Of a stretch of DNA of 55,726 nt, positions 7,785 to 17,117 are shown one piece after another. Positions within the stretch are counted from its first letter, which is position 1, and the number at the start of each line of letters is the position of its first letter. Made by a program: the position numbers and the translations under genes. Source of the DNA: Deltaproteobacteria bacterium (GTDB lineage: Bacteria; Desulfobacterota; Desulfobacteria; Desulfobacterales; Desulfosarcinaceae); assembly GCA_002747175.1 (NCBI GenBank), contig PDTK01000036.1:1-55726 (forward strand). The letters run 5' to 3'. The notes beneath the pieces are model-generated. The model did no database searches and had not been told where the DNA came from. It was given only the letters and a program-made list of their open reading frames with translations.

Positions 7785-9397
7785 GGTCTGCACGGTTCCG
7801 TCGAGTAGGCCAGGGGGTCGGACCGAATCCAGTCAAAAGGGGACCTGGATCGGCCGAGACTTGCCATGGCACGGGGAATGGCCTCCATGACTTCCGAGGC
7901 CAGGTAACCCACGGGGGCTTTGTCGCAGGCCAGCAGATCCGCTGCCACCCCGTGCAGATAGACCCCGGCGCATGCCGCCTGGTCGATGGTCGCCCCCTGG
8001 GTGATGAGGCCGGCAATCATTCCGGTGAGCACATCGCCCATTCCGCCGGCAGCCATTCCGGGATTGCCGCTGGCATTGAGAAAAACGGTCCCGTCCGGTT
8101 GGGCGACGATCGTATCGGCACCTTTGAGCACCACATGCGCCTTGAATCGTTGAGCCATGGCACGGGCGCGGCCCAGCCGGTCATTTTGAATGTCGGCGGT
8201 GTTACAACCGCTCAAACGGGCCATTTCACCGGGATGCGGTGTCAATATGACGGGTGCCGAGGTGGTTTTCAGGATGGACGGGTCCATGGCGATCAGATTG
8301 AGGCCGTCGGCATCAATGACCATGGGAACACCACTATCACGAATTAGGCGCTTCAGAAGTTTGCCCGTGGCGGCATTGGTGCCCAAACCCGGGCCGACCG
8401 CTATGCAGCGTTTGTCCCGGATCAATTTCAACACGGTCGTTTCGGCGGCGATGTCAAGGGTGCCGTCTGCGGATTCGGGCAGTCCCACGGTCATGGCCTC
8501 CGTCACCATGCTTTCCAGGATCGGGTTCAATGTCCGGGGGATGCCCAGGGTCACCAGTCCCGCACCGCTGCGCATGGCCGCTGTGGCGCACATGGCGGCC
8601 GCCCCGGTCTTTCCCGGCGAGCCGGCAAGCACCAGCAGGTGGCCGGCGCTGCCTTTATGGGCCGTCGGTTGACGGGCAGGCATGGCTGTTTTCACGGATG
8701 CAGGCGTGATCAGGTGTTGTCGGCAGCCGACGGTGTTCGCAACCGATGGCGGAATTCCGATTTCGATAATTCTCAGTTCGCCGGTGCAGATCCTGCCTGG
8801 ATATGCCAGATGACCGGTTTTGGCGAAGCCGAAGGTTGCCGTGGCCACCGCCCGGGTGCAAATGCCGCATATCTGGCCGGTGTCGGCATTGATCCCTGAT
8901 GCGATATCCACGGCAAATAGCGGGCGGTCCTGCTGGTTGATCGCATGGATGACCGTATGAAAAAAGCCACGGACATCGGACCGGAGTCCCGTACCAAGGA
9001 TGGCATCAATCCAGGTTCGGCATGCCGTCAATCTCTTTTTCTGTTGGTCCAGGGCCGCCGCATCGGGTACTTCTACCACCGGTACCTGCATGGCCTCCAG
9101 CAGTTTGAGATTGGCGGCGGCATCACCGGCAATCCGATTCCGGTTGGAAAACAAAAAAACGGTCGTGGGTATCCCCTTGTTGTGAAGATAACGGGCCATC
9201 ACAAAACCGTCCCCGCCATTGTTGCCGCGTCCGGCGGCAATGCCCACCGGTCCGGGGTGATGTTTGTGAACGGTTTCCAAAAAAGAAACGGTCGCGCCCC
9301 GCCCCGCATTTTCCATGAGTACACGACCGGGAATCCCCATTGATTCGATGGTCATTTGGTCCATCTGCTGCATTTCATTCGCCGTTACCAGGTACAT
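7781..9397 (-). CDS. nnr: Bifunctional NAD(P)H-hydrate epimerase / ADP-dependent dehydratase
   Basis: A 538-aa two-domain repair enzyme for hydrated NAD(P)H. The N-terminal YjeF_N epimerase (about 1-215) has GRGNNGGDGFVMAR. The C-terminal ribokinase-like dehydratase (about 235-520) has VLAGSPGKTGAA, AVGPGLGTN, DADGLN, TPHPGEMARL, LKGADTIV and NPGMAAGGMGDVLTG. Both halves look intact. It lies between pdxJ and tsaE. In many relatives acpS sits beside pdxJ here; I see none. Confidence 0.94.
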   Translation of the reverse strand: MYLVTANEMQQMDQMTIESMGIPGRVLMENAGRGATVSFLETVHKHHPGPVGIAAGRGNNGGDGFVMARYLHNKGIPTTVFLFSNRNRIAGDAAANLKLLEAMQVPVVEVPDAAALDQQKKRLTACRTWIDAILGTGLRSDVRGFFHTVIHAINQQDRPLFAVDIASGINADTGQICGICTRAVATATFGFAKTGHLAYPGRICTGELRIIEIGIPPSVANTVGCRQHLITPASVKTAMPARQPTAHKGSAGHLLVLAGSPGKTGAAAMCATAAMRSGAGLVTLGIPRTLNPILESMVTEAMTVGLPESADGTLDIAAETTVLKLIRDKRCIAVGPGLGTNAATGKLLKRLIRDSGVPMVIDADGLNLIAMDPSILKTTSAPVILTPHPGEMARLSGCNTADIQNDRLGRARAMAQRFKAHVVLKGADTIVAQPDGTVFLNASGNPGMAAGGMGDVLTGMIAGLITQGATIDQAACAGVYLHGVAADLLACDKAPVGYLASEVMEAIPRAMASLGRSRSPFDWIRSDPLAYSTEPCRP

Positions 9398-9418
9398 TTC
9401 AGGCCCCTTGTCCGATTC

Positions 9419-10138
9419 CTATAGCATGCGCACCAGATCACGCATCTCGCTTACGGCCCTGTCCAAACCAACCAGTACGGCCCTGGAAACGATGCTGTGT
9501 CCAATCCTATACGCGTCGATTTCGGCCAATCCTTTGAACGCTTTGATGCTCGTATAACACAGGCGATGGCCGGCATTCACGCCCAACCTCAGTTTTTTGG
9601 CCAGTTTGGCGGCATCTACGATTTTATCATAGGTTTGCCTTCGCTGGGTCTGTCCCATGGCTTCACAGAAGATTCCGGTATGGATTTCAACAGCGTTGGC
9701 TCCCAGTTGGTGGGCCAGTTTCACCTGCTCCGGATCCGGGTCGATGGCAATACTGACGGGGATGCCGTTGTTTTGCAGGGCGCCGATGGTTTCACCCATG
9801 GACTTGCTGTGTACAATCAGATCAAGGCCGCCTTCGGTGGTGATTTCTTCACGGTTTTCTGGCACCAGTGTGACCAGTTCCGGCCGCACGTCCAGGGCAA
9901 TGCCCACCATCTGCGATGTGGCGGCCATCTCGAGAATCAATTCGGTTTGCACCACCTTTCGCAGCAGGTGCACATCCTGGTCCTGAATATGCCGCCGATC
10001 TTCACGCAAGTGGCACACAATGCCGTCCGCACCGGCCAGTTCCGCTATAACGGCGGCTGCCACCGGATCCGGATAGCAGACCTTGCGAGCTTCTCGCAAG
10101 GTGGCAATATGGTCGATATTGACTGTCAAGCTTGCCAT
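9419..10138 (-). CDS. pdxJ: Pyridoxine 5'-phosphate synthase
   Basis: A 239-aa TIM-barrel enzyme that condenses 3-amino-2-oxopropyl phosphate with deoxyxylulose 5-phosphate in vitamin B6 synthesis. The start MASLTVNIDHIATLR and the segment CHLREDRRHIQ are family hallmarks; VNAGHRL near the end is also diagnostic. The ATG at 10138 follows an AAAGGGA site; the frame stays open upstream but only into the repeat. Cotranscribed with nnr (21 bp gap). Confidence 0.95.
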   Translation of the reverse strand: MASLTVNIDHIATLREARKVCYPDPVAAAVIAELAGADGIVCHLREDRRHIQDQDVHLLRKVVQTELILEMAATSQMVGIALDVRPELVTLVPENREEITTEGGLDLIVHSKSMGETIGALQNNGIPVSIAIDPDPEQVKLAHQLGANAVEIHTGIFCEAMGQTQRRQTYDKIVDAAKLAKKLRLGVNAGHRLCYTSIKAFKGLAEIDAYRIGHSIVSRAVLVGLDRAVSEMRDLVRML

Positions 10139-10161
10139 ATTTATTTCCCTTTGCCTAAATA

Positions 10162-10206
10162 GTGCCCATCCGGAAATGGCCAATTTGCCTATTTTTGGAC
10201 AGACAC
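10162..10206 (-). repeat. Family-B repeat, short form, overlapping the ybeY 3' end
   Basis: This 45-bp element reads GTGCCCATCCGGAAATGG, then CCAATTTGCC, then TATTTTTGGACAGACAC. Its two ends are imperfect inverted repeats. It lacks the internal part present at 16966 and 48274. The last five codons of ybeY (VSVQK) and its TAG lie inside it. Confidence 0.65.
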
Positions 10207-10635
10207 CAAACATTCCATTAATTCATCACTTTTTTGTTCCATCACCGCCGCTTCGGCCTCCGAATTGATATGATCGTATCCAACCAGGTGCAAAATACCA
10301 TGAATCAAAAGCTGATTGAAACGGTGTTCGAATGGCATTCCGGCCTCGGTGGCTTCCCGATGGGCGGTATCGGCGGAGATTACCACGTCCCCAAGCAGAT
10401 CCGGGCTGATTTCGGTAAACGGGCCTTCCTGCATGGGAAACGAGATGACATTGGTTGGACCGATGTGATCCAGATAGGTCTCGTTGAGTTCGGCTATTCT
10501 TGGATCATCTACGATAAGAATGGACAACTGGGCATCAGGGTAGCCCAAGGCGTTTAATATGCGTTTGGTGTTTTTTTGAATGTTTTGATTTGACAGATTG
10601 TAATTGTTTTGTCGGTTTTCGATCAGCACTTCCAT
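10189..10635 (-). CDS. ybeY: Endoribonuclease YbeY, rRNA maturation
   Basis: A 148-aa zinc enzyme for 16S rRNA 3'-end processing and 70S quality control. The metal motif H112-G-I-L-H116-L-V-G-Y-D-H122 is complete, and TNVISFPM and LGDVVIS are conserved. GGAAAGG precedes the ATG. The first 101 bases overlap the end of the 7TM-HD gene in another frame. The C-terminus is set by a dispersed repeat, so the last few residues are probably not ancestral. Confidence 0.94.
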   Translation of the reverse strand: MEVLIENRQNNYNLSNQNIQKNTKRILNALGYPDAQLSILIVDDPRIAELNETYLDHIGPTNVISFPMQEGPFTEISPDLLGDVVISADTAHREATEAGMPFEHRFNQLLIHGILHLVGYDHINSEAEAAVMEQKSDELMECLVSVQK

Positions 10636-12970
10636 TTTTTGCCTTTCCGGATGTCATCATGGCGCTGTCCTGATATTCGATGCGATGGTGATGAATGCCG
10701 TTCAGGATCTTGTTGAAGCTTCTGGCGATCAGGTGAAGGTCTTTCAACGTCAATTCGCAGTGATCCAACTGGCCGTCGGTAAAAATCTTATTGATGAGGT
10801 TTTGCACCAACCCTTGTATGCGGGACGGGGTTGGGTTGTCTAAGGTACGGGATGCCGCCTCGACGACATCCGCCAGCATTACCAGGCCTGCTTCGCGGGT
10901 CTGGGGGCGTGGACCCGGATACCTGAAGTCGTCGATGTTGACCGCATCTTGTCCCTTGACGGACTTGGCTTTCTCGTAAAAGAAGCTGATCAGGCTGGAT
11001 CCGTGGTGCTGCTCGATGGTATCGATGATCACCTGGCCCAGTTTGTGTTCGCGAGCGATCTCGACACCGTTTTTCACATGTGCGATCAGGATCAGTGCCG
11101 ACATGGAAGGCGCCAGACGGTCGTGCCGATTGTGGCCATCGGATTGGTTTTCTATAAAGTAGATGGGCTGCTTCAGTTTTCCGATGTCATGGTAGTATCC
11201 GCAAACCTTTGCCAAAATGGGATTGGCGCCAATTTCCGCTGCGGCCGCCTCGACCAAAGAGCCGACCACGACGCTGTGGTGGTAGGTGCCCGGTGCCTCC
11301 AGCATCAATCGCCGCAGGATAGGGCGGTCCAGATTGGCCAGTTCCAGTAAGGTGATGTCGGTCGTGTATCCAAACAGCATCTCCACGACCGGGGCCATTC
11401 CCGCGGTGACAATGGCCGCCCCGATGCCGCCCAAAAAGGCCACCGTCATGTCCGCCGGAAGGGCGGGCCAGGCAGCCACCCCCATGTACAGGTCGGTGAC
11501 AGCGGCCAGGCCGGCGTTGAGCATCCCGAGTTTCAGGCCAGTCCGGATAATGATCTTTCGTTCACGGCAATCCTGTAGCCACCAGGAGGCCATGGTACAA
11601 CTGAGGATGAAATAGATAAAGGATTCCATCCGTGCCTGGAGCAGCATGGTCGCGCCCAGCGCCAGCGCCAGGGAGAAAATCAGAGCCGTTTCCATACCCA
11701 GGAACAGGCAGATCAACATGGCGCCGGAAGCCAGGGGAATGCCGAATCCAACGGGTATGGCCGAGCGTGACAGGGGGAGGCCGAGAAACCATGCATCGGG
11801 CAGCGTCGTTGCGATTTTGACCACGGTGATCATGGCCGTCATGACACACGCGAGAAAGAGCAGCTCCTTGTTTCCGTATGGCGATGCATTCAGTTTGGGT
11901 TCCAATCGTACATGGTATTGAATGATCAGAATGGCGGCCAGCAGCGCCACGGCGCCGGCACCCACCAGCGGTACCCGATGGGTATCGGCCTGACCTTCCA
12001 TGACCTCCAGTTTGTGTAACTGCAAGGGGGTGACCCGTTCACCTTCCCTGAGCAGCATCTCCCCTTTTTTAATCATGTACAATACGGGTTTGATTTTTTG
12101 GGCAGCTGCCTCCCGGCGGGTTTCGGTTTCATGGCTGTTCAAGGTGACATTGGGCTGGATCAAACGCTGGGATAAATCTACAATCAGGTTGAGCAACGCA
12201 TAGTCCGCACCCTTGAGCAGTGGATTGCCTACGATCCGGACCATGGCTTTGGCCTGATCCGGCCCGTAAAACTGCTTCAGGTTCAACACGCGTGTTTCGG
12301 ACAGGGTTTCCACATTGCGCAGGGTGATTCCCCGGGTGGACTCTTTGAGCAAGATTTCCTTGTTGGCAACCACACCGGTGGACAGCACCTGGGTCACGAT
12401 GGTGGTTAACAATTTGGAAATTTCTTCGGAAAAGGCATGCTTGGTAAGAACGGCAAAAGCCCCCTTGCTGATTTGTGTGCCGACGCGGTTTTCGAATTCG
12501 TTTTTGCGGGCCAACATTCGCTCTTCCAGAGAAACCGTAGGAAGATCCGGGATGTCCACCGGGTCCATATGCATTCCATCGGCCATCAACAGGTGTGGCG
12601 ACCTGTCCTGGGTGCGCAGCTTATCGATTTCTGTCTTGTAGGTATGCCGCATCAATTTAAATGCATCGGTCAGGCGGGTGACGGTGCTCTTGAGAATTTT
12701 AGGATTGAGATCGTAGACCGTGGGCACATCGTCGATCGCCTGTCGTTGATGGTCCATTGTCGCCGCCTGGTCTTCGATGAAGAAATCATCCGTCGCCTTG
12801 ATATCGCTGCTAACCACGTCACCGATGGTATAGGCCTGCTTTTCAACAACGATCTCCGGATAAAGGCAGATCGTAAAGACAGCCAGAACCAATGCCAGCA
12901 TGGCCCACCGGAGGGAACGTATCAGGGCCGTCCGATGCAGCATCGTTTTCTTGGGGTTATTGCGTATCAT
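10535..12970 (-). CDS. 7TM-HD family phosphohydrolase (PgpH/YqfF-like)
   Basis: An 811-aa membrane protein. One N-terminal helix (about 22-42) is followed by a periplasmic 7TMR-HDED-type region (about 60-330), a block of about seven transmembrane helices (about 340-530) and a cytoplasmic HD domain. HD-domain ligands are visible as YHHS, YYHDIGK and EQHHGSS. Relatives such as PgpH hydrolyse c-di-AMP; that activity is inferred here. The Lys/Ser-rich tail (SADRKPTKQ, KSKHSKKHQTHIK) overlaps the start of ybeY. The place between phoH and ybeY is conserved in many bacteria. Confidence 0.9.
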   Translation of the reverse strand: MIRNNPKKTMLHRTALIRSLRWAMLALVLAVFTICLYPEIVVEKQAYTIGDVVSSDIKATDDFFIEDQAATMDHQRQAIDDVPTVYDLNPKILKSTVTRLTDAFKLMRHTYKTEIDKLRTQDRSPHLLMADGMHMDPVDIPDLPTVSLEERMLARKNEFENRVGTQISKGAFAVLTKHAFSEEISKLLTTIVTQVLSTGVVANKEILLKESTRGITLRNVETLSETRVLNLKQFYGPDQAKAMVRIVGNPLLKGADYALLNLIVDLSQRLIQPNVTLNSHETETRREAAAQKIKPVLYMIKKGEMLLREGERVTPLQLHKLEVMEGQADTHRVPLVGAGAVALLAAILIIQYHVRLEPKLNASPYGNKELLFLACVMTAMITVVKIATTLPDAWFLGLPLSRSAIPVGFGIPLASGAMLICLFLGMETALIFSLALALGATMLLQARMESFIYFILSCTMASWWLQDCRERKIIIRTGLKLGMLNAGLAAVTDLYMGVAAWPALPADMTVAFLGGIGAAIVTAGMAPVVEMLFGYTTDITLLELANLDRPILRRLMLEAPGTYHHSVVVGSLVEAAAAEIGANPILAKVCGYYHDIGKLKQPIYFIENQSDGHNRHDRLAPSMSALILIAHVKNGVEIAREHKLGQVIIDTIEQHHGSSLISFFYEKAKSVKGQDAVNIDDFRYPGPRPQTREAGLVMLADVVEAASRTLDNPTPSRIQGLVQNLINKIFTDGQLDHCELTLKDLHLIARSFNKILNGIHHHRIEYQDSAMMTSGKAKNGSADRKPTKQLQSVKSKHSKKHQTHIKRLGLP

Positions 12971-12986
12971 TTATGAAAATAATTTC

Positions 12987-13970
12987 TTAGTTACCATTGC
13001 GCCGGGCTTCGAGTAGTTCATAAGCATTGATGATATCCTGGACCAACCGATGGCGTACGACGTCCTGCCGTGTAAAATGGACAAATTGAATACCGTTGAC
13101 AGGGGTCAAAATGGACTGTGCCTCGACCAATCCCGAAGTCTTGCCGGAAGGCAGGTCGATCTGGGTGATGTCCCCGGTGACCACGGCTTTCGAGTTGAAG
13201 CCGATGCGGGTCAAAAACATCTTCATCTGTTCGGTGGTGGTGTTCTGGGCTTCATCCAGAATAATGAACGCCTCATTGAGGGTTCGGCCACGCATAAAGG
13301 CCAGCGGGGCTACCTCAATCACACCATTTTGCATCAGCGAGGCCACTTTTTCGAACCGCATCATGTCATGCAGCGCATCGTACAGGGGGCGAAGATAGGG
13401 ATCGACTTTATCCGTCAGATCGCCGGGAAGAAATCCCAGTGACTCCCCGGCTTCAACCGCCGGCCGGGTCAATATAATCCGGCTGACGGTGCCCTTGGTT
13501 AGTGCGGATACGGCCATGGCCATGGCAAGGTAGGTCTTGCCCGTGCCAGCCGGACCGATGCCAAAGACAATGTCAAAATTGCGAATTGCTTCGATATACG
13601 CTTTCTGACTCTGATTTTTTGGGGTAATCGCTCTTTTTTTGGCTGTGATGAAAACCGTGTCCAGAAAAATCTTTTTGAGGTTGGCGGTGTGATTTTGCCT
13701 GAGAATGCGAAGTGCGTAATCAATATCGTTTGGGTAGACAGGATATTTTTCCTTCAACAACCCGTAAAGCTGTTCCAGCACACGCCTGGAAAGATCAACG
13801 GCCTCATCATTTCCCTTGAGGCGCACCGTATTGCCGCAGGCATGAATGTGGGTGCCGGTCAGATCTTCGAGGCGTTTGAGGTGGTTGTCCTGCTCGCCGA
13901 ACAACTGCCGGGCCAGTTCGATGTCGGCAAAATTCAGGCGGGTCTGCTTGCCTTGCGTGGATGTATCCAT
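12987..13970 (-). CDS. phoH: PhoH-like ATPase
   Basis: A 327-aa cytoplasmic P-loop ATPase of the PhoH/YbeZ group, linked to RNA metabolism and to YbeY. Walker A GPAGTGKT is at 139-146; ILDEAQN is the Walker B region; VVTGDITQIDLP is a family signature. A KH-like N-terminal segment precedes the ATPase, as usual. It is the first gene of the leftward operon; only a weak GAGAAAG ribosome site is visible. Confidence 0.93.
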   Translation of the reverse strand: MDTSTQGKQTRLNFADIELARQLFGEQDNHLKRLEDLTGTHIHACGNTVRLKGNDEAVDLSRRVLEQLYGLLKEKYPVYPNDIDYALRILRQNHTANLKKIFLDTVFITAKKRAITPKNQSQKAYIEAIRNFDIVFGIGPAGTGKTYLAMAMAVSALTKGTVSRIILTRPAVEAGESLGFLPGDLTDKVDPYLRPLYDALHDMMRFEKVASLMQNGVIEVAPLAFMRGRTLNEAFIILDEAQNTTTEQMKMFLTRIGFNSKAVVTGDITQIDLPSGKTSGLVEAQSILTPVNGIQFVHFTRQDVVRHRLVQDIINAYELLEARRNGN

Positions 13971-14337
13971 GGTGAAAACGGCTTTCTCTATGCCTTCAAG
14001 GGGTCATTGCCGATCAGTATGAATGCATGCCGGCCATTTGTCAAACCATCCTTGGATGGGGAGACAGCCATGTTTTCCGTCATCCTTTGGCATATCTGAC
14101 TTTAGCGAGTAATGCAATCGCCATTGCAACGCCGGGTTTATCCCATCAACAGATACCGCCGTTTAGACGTTTCGGACCACCATGAAAACACTTGACTGTC
14201 AAAAAACGCTCTGTTAGCATTATTTACTTTAACCTTATAAAACAATCTGTATTTATTCATATTTTTAATACCTAACAAATAGGCGGCACCATGCGTCGAC
14301 AGGCTGGACGTAGGGTCGCCGCATACAAGGAACTTTA
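13971..14337. other. Divergent intergenic region, phoH / cvpA
   Basis: 367 bp without a gene. It should hold promoters for both directions. The right half is AT-rich and carries the cvpA promoter called at 14192. I see no strong phoH promoter. Confidence 0.6.
14192..14220 (+). promoter_or_regulatory. Sigma70-type promoter for cvpA-mazG
   Basis: TTGACT and TAGCAT are separated by exactly 17 bp, in an AT-rich stretch. The leader would be about 110 nt. Confidence 0.55.
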
Positions 14338-14862
14338 ATGAACGCGTTCGATATTGTGATTGTTTCTGTCCTGGCCTACGGACTGATTCGTGGAATATTC
14401 AGAGGGTTGGTTCGGGAGTTGTCTTCGATTATCGGTGTGTTGGGCGGATTCTACGCCGCTTACACTTACTATCCGCATATGTCTAAACTGCTCTCAGGCT
14501 GGATCAGCGATTCTTCTTATCTGAATATCATCAGCTATCTGGTAATTTTTGCAGCGGTGATGGTCGTTGTTGGAATTCTGGCCGTAATTATCAAGTACCT
14601 TCTCAATATCGCTTATTTGGGCTGGTTAGACCGGGTCAGCGGTGCGCTGTTCGGCGTCCTTAAAGGCGCATTGGTGATCTGTGTCCTATTTACTGTGTTG
14701 ACGGCGTTTTTACCCAAAGGCACACCGTTCATTAAAAATTCGACCTTGGCACCCTATGTGGCAACCACGTCAGAGGTAACGGCCAAAGTGCTTTCAAAGG
14801 ATATGAAAATAAAATTTATCGCTAAAATGAAAGAACTAAAAAAAGCGTGGCAGACCCGTTGA
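14338..14862 (+). CDS. cvpA: CvpA family membrane protein
   Basis: A 174-aa inner-membrane protein with four hydrophobic segments (about 5-22, 27-45, 62-88, 103-125). The opening NAFDIVIV...GLIRGIFRGLVREL is typical of CvpA, first linked to colicin V production and later to envelope homeostasis. AAGGAA precedes the ATG. The 3' end overlaps mazG by 16 bases, or by four if mazG starts at the later TTG. Confidence 0.88.
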   Translation: MNAFDIVIVSVLAYGLIRGIFRGLVRELSSIIGVLGGFYAAYTYYPHMSKLLSGWISDSSYLNIISYLVIFAAVMVVVGILAVIIKYLLNIAYLGWLDRVSGALFGVLKGALVICVLFTVLTAFLPKGTPFIKNSTLAPYVATTSEVTAKVLSKDMKIKFIAKMKELKKAWQTR

Positions 14863-15650
14863 CCGAATCCCCTGCACCCATTGACCGACTCGTGGCCCTG
14901 ATCGAGGACCTGAGGGGAGATAACGGCTGTCCGTGGGACAAGAAGCAGACTCCCGACAGCATGGCACGTTATCTTCTTGAAGAAGTCCATGAACTAACCG
15001 ACGCTGTAATCGCAAACGATGCGGATGCCGTTTGTGAAGAGGCCGGCGATGTATTGTTCCAGGTTGTCTTTATGGTGCATCTGTTTTCCGAAGCCGGCTG
15101 TTTCGACCTTGAGCAAGTGATCGAAAAAAATCTGGAGAAGATGATTCGCCGCCATCCTCACGTCTTTGGTGAGGCGACCGCCGATACCCCCGAAAAGGTC
15201 AGCCAGAACTGGGAAAAGATCAAGCGAGAAGAAAAAAAAGGGCGTACCGACCATTCCGTCCTGGCATCCATCCCATCCAGTTTGCCGGCACTGTTAAGGG
15301 CCTCACTGGTATCCGAACGGGCGGCCAAAACCGGTTTTGATTGGGACGATATCAGCGGGGTCCTGGACAAGACCATGGAGGAGTGGCGCGAATTTCTGAA
15401 CGAAATCGAATCGTCAGGTAAAAAAAGGGGGGGAGACAAGGTCGCGGTTGAATTTGGCGACCTATTGTTTACGATGGTCAATGTGGCCCGATTTGCCGGT
15501 ATTCACCCGGAAACCGCACTGCTCAGATCCATCCAGAAATTCGAACAGCGGTTCAAGTACATGGAAAGCAAAGCCTGGGCGTCCGACCGGCAGATAGACG
15601 ATTTGACTTTTGCAGAAATGCAGACATTGTGGGAAGAAGCAAAAAAATAA
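14847..15650 (+). CDS. mazG: Nucleoside triphosphate pyrophosphohydrolase MazG
   Basis: A 267-aa two-domain all-alpha NTP pyrophosphatase. Domain 1 (about 10-125) has the CPWDKKQTP loop and the metal cluster EEVHEL...EEAGDVLFQ. Domain 2 (about 150-265) has the parallel EFGDLLFTMVNVAR. The start is uncertain: GTG 14847 gives the length shown, while TTG 14859 forms a TTGA overlap with the cvpA stop. Full length for the family. Confidence 0.92.
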   Translation: MADPLTESPAPIDRLVALIEDLRGDNGCPWDKKQTPDSMARYLLEEVHELTDAVIANDADAVCEEAGDVLFQVVFMVHLFSEAGCFDLEQVIEKNLEKMIRRHPHVFGEATADTPEKVSQNWEKIKREEKKGRTDHSVLASIPSSLPALLRASLVSERAAKTGFDWDDISGVLDKTMEEWREFLNEIESSGKKRGGDKVAVEFGDLLFTMVNVARFAGIHPETALLRSIQKFEQRFKYMESKAWASDRQIDDLTFAEMQTLWEEAKK

Positions 15651-15653
15651 TTG

Positions 15654-15752
15654 GTAAGCGTTCACAGGGTGAACGTAGATGCGCGGCTTTGGGCACGCAA
15701 GACGTATGGGGCCCCGGTAACAAAGCAGATGCGGTACCCTGTGGACGCTTAC
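15654..15752 (+). repeat. Family-A dispersed palindromic repeat, complete copy
   Basis: The left end GTAAGCGTTCACAGGGTGAA and right end TACCCTGTGGACGCTTAC are inverted repeats, with GATGCGCGGCTTTGGGCACG and CCGGTAACAAAGCAGATGCG between. It starts three bases after the mazG stop. Confidence 0.8.
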
Positions 15753-15783
15753 GCCTATTTTAGGTGATACAGCGTGGTTTACC

Positions 15784-16953
15784 ATGAAGATCTTGATTGC
15801 AGACGACGATCCGGTCACACGCTCCCTGTTGGAGACAAACCTGAAATCCTGGGGGCATGCGGTTCTCCAGGCCGCCGATGGCGATGCTGCCTGGGAAATC
15901 ATCGCCGGCACATCCATAGACATCCTTGTCAGTGATTGGATAATGCCGGGTCTGGACGGCCTGCAGTTGTGCAAACGGATTCGGCAGCGCAAAACGGATG
16001 ACTATATGTATCTGATATTGATCAGTGCACAGGACTCCAGAGCGGATGTACTAGAAGGACTGCAAAGCGGGATTGACGACTACATCACCAAACCCATCGA
16101 CATGGAGGCGCTCCGTGCCAGGATCAATATCGGCGCCCGGATTGTCGATCTGGAACGCCGTCTCAATCGAAAAATAGACATCATCACCGCCAATCAAATT
16201 CAGATCATCCGCATGTTCTCACAGATGGTTGAAGTTTTTGACCAGGATCTTGGCGGTCATTGCCGACGTACGGCCAAACTGTCCATTCAACTGGCGAAAC
16301 TGCACCGCGACGTGTGTGATGCCGAGATTCCCGTCATCGAGGCCGCCGGTCTGCTTCACGATATCGGCATGGTGGCGGTACCCAAAGATATCATCAATAA
16401 ACGCCGCACGGAAATGGTCGCCGATGAGCGTCTCATCTACCAGTCCCACGCAGACATGGGTGCCCGCATCATCGGCGAGATCGATATTATGAAACCGGCG
16501 GCCAGGTTGATCCGCATGCATCACGAACAATATAACGGCAACGGTTTTCCGGACCAGCTTGCCGGCGATCAGATTCCCCTGGGCGCCCAACTCGTTTCCG
16601 CGGCATCCATCTATGACAACATGGTCCACCGCGGGCATATCAATCTGGAAGATATCCCCCAGCACCTGCAACGCATCCGGGGATACCAATTGGCCCCTGA
16701 AGTGGTGGACCTGCTGCTGGAAATAAACCGCTTGCAGCAATACGAATTGGCTCGCCAAACCTGGGAAGAATGCGATTTGGAAAATCTGACGGCCGGCATG
16801 GTCCTGGCAAACAACGTATATATGAAGTCCGGCGCTTTTGTCATGGCAGCCGACACACGACTGGATGATTACCTGATCGATCGATTAAAACAATATCATG
16901 CGGTGGGCGCGATTATCGACAAGGTGCTGGTTCATAAACGAAGCCACCCATAA
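15784..16953 (+). CDS. Response regulator with HD-GYP-type output domain
   Basis: A 389-aa protein. The receiver (1-120) is intact: acidic D7-D8-D9, phosphoacceptor D51, S81 and K103. A linker helix leads to an HD-GYP domain (about 145-300) with H192-D193 (LLHDIGMVAVPKDI) and H246-H247-E248. The usual HHE-x-x-D-G-x-G-Y-P is here HHEQYNGNGFP, so D is replaced by N251 and Y by F255. HD-GYP proteins hydrolyse c-di-GMP; activity is uncertain given these changes. It sits upstream of motAB, so a motility role is plausible but unproven. No partner kinase is nearby. Confidence 0.88.
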   Translation: MKILIADDDPVTRSLLETNLKSWGHAVLQAADGDAAWEIIAGTSIDILVSDWIMPGLDGLQLCKRIRQRKTDDYMYLILISAQDSRADVLEGLQSGIDDYITKPIDMEALRARINIGARIVDLERRLNRKIDIITANQIQIIRMFSQMVEVFDQDLGGHCRRTAKLSIQLAKLHRDVCDAEIPVIEAAGLLHDIGMVAVPKDIINKRRTEMVADERLIYQSHADMGARIIGEIDIMKPAARLIRMHHEQYNGNGFPDQLAGDQIPLGAQLVSAASIYDNMVHRGHINLEDIPQHLQRIRGYQLAPEVVDLLLEINRLQQYELARQTWEECDLENLTAGMVLANNVYMKSGAFVMAADTRLDDYLIDRLKQYHAVGAIIDKVLVHKRSHP

Positions 16954-16965
16954 ATGACCCGTTTG

Positions 16966-17095
16966 CCCGATATCTGCTTTGCTTGAAATATTCTTGTCTT
17001 CGGAATATCAACCATATGACTGCGGTAAAACCCGAGATGAAAATTAGGGCAAAAGCCTTTATCTCGACCCAATTTGCCTATTTCTGGACAGACAC
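16966..17095 (+). repeat. Family-B dispersed repeat, long form
   Basis: It contains TTGCCCGATATCTGCTTTGC, then CTTCGGAATATCAACCATAT, and ends with CAATTTGCC and TATTTCTGGACAGACAC. The same three blocks occur in the same order, on the opposite strand, at 48274-48414. It lies between the HD-GYP regulator and motA. Confidence 0.7.
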
Positions 17096-17117
17096 GAAAT
17101 TGAAAACGAGGAGCTAA

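Noticed and set aside
8190..8672. Long antisense ORFs within nnr, pdxJ, lysC and many flagellar genes
   Set aside because: They are opposite-strand shadows of clearly conserved genes, produced by codon bias.
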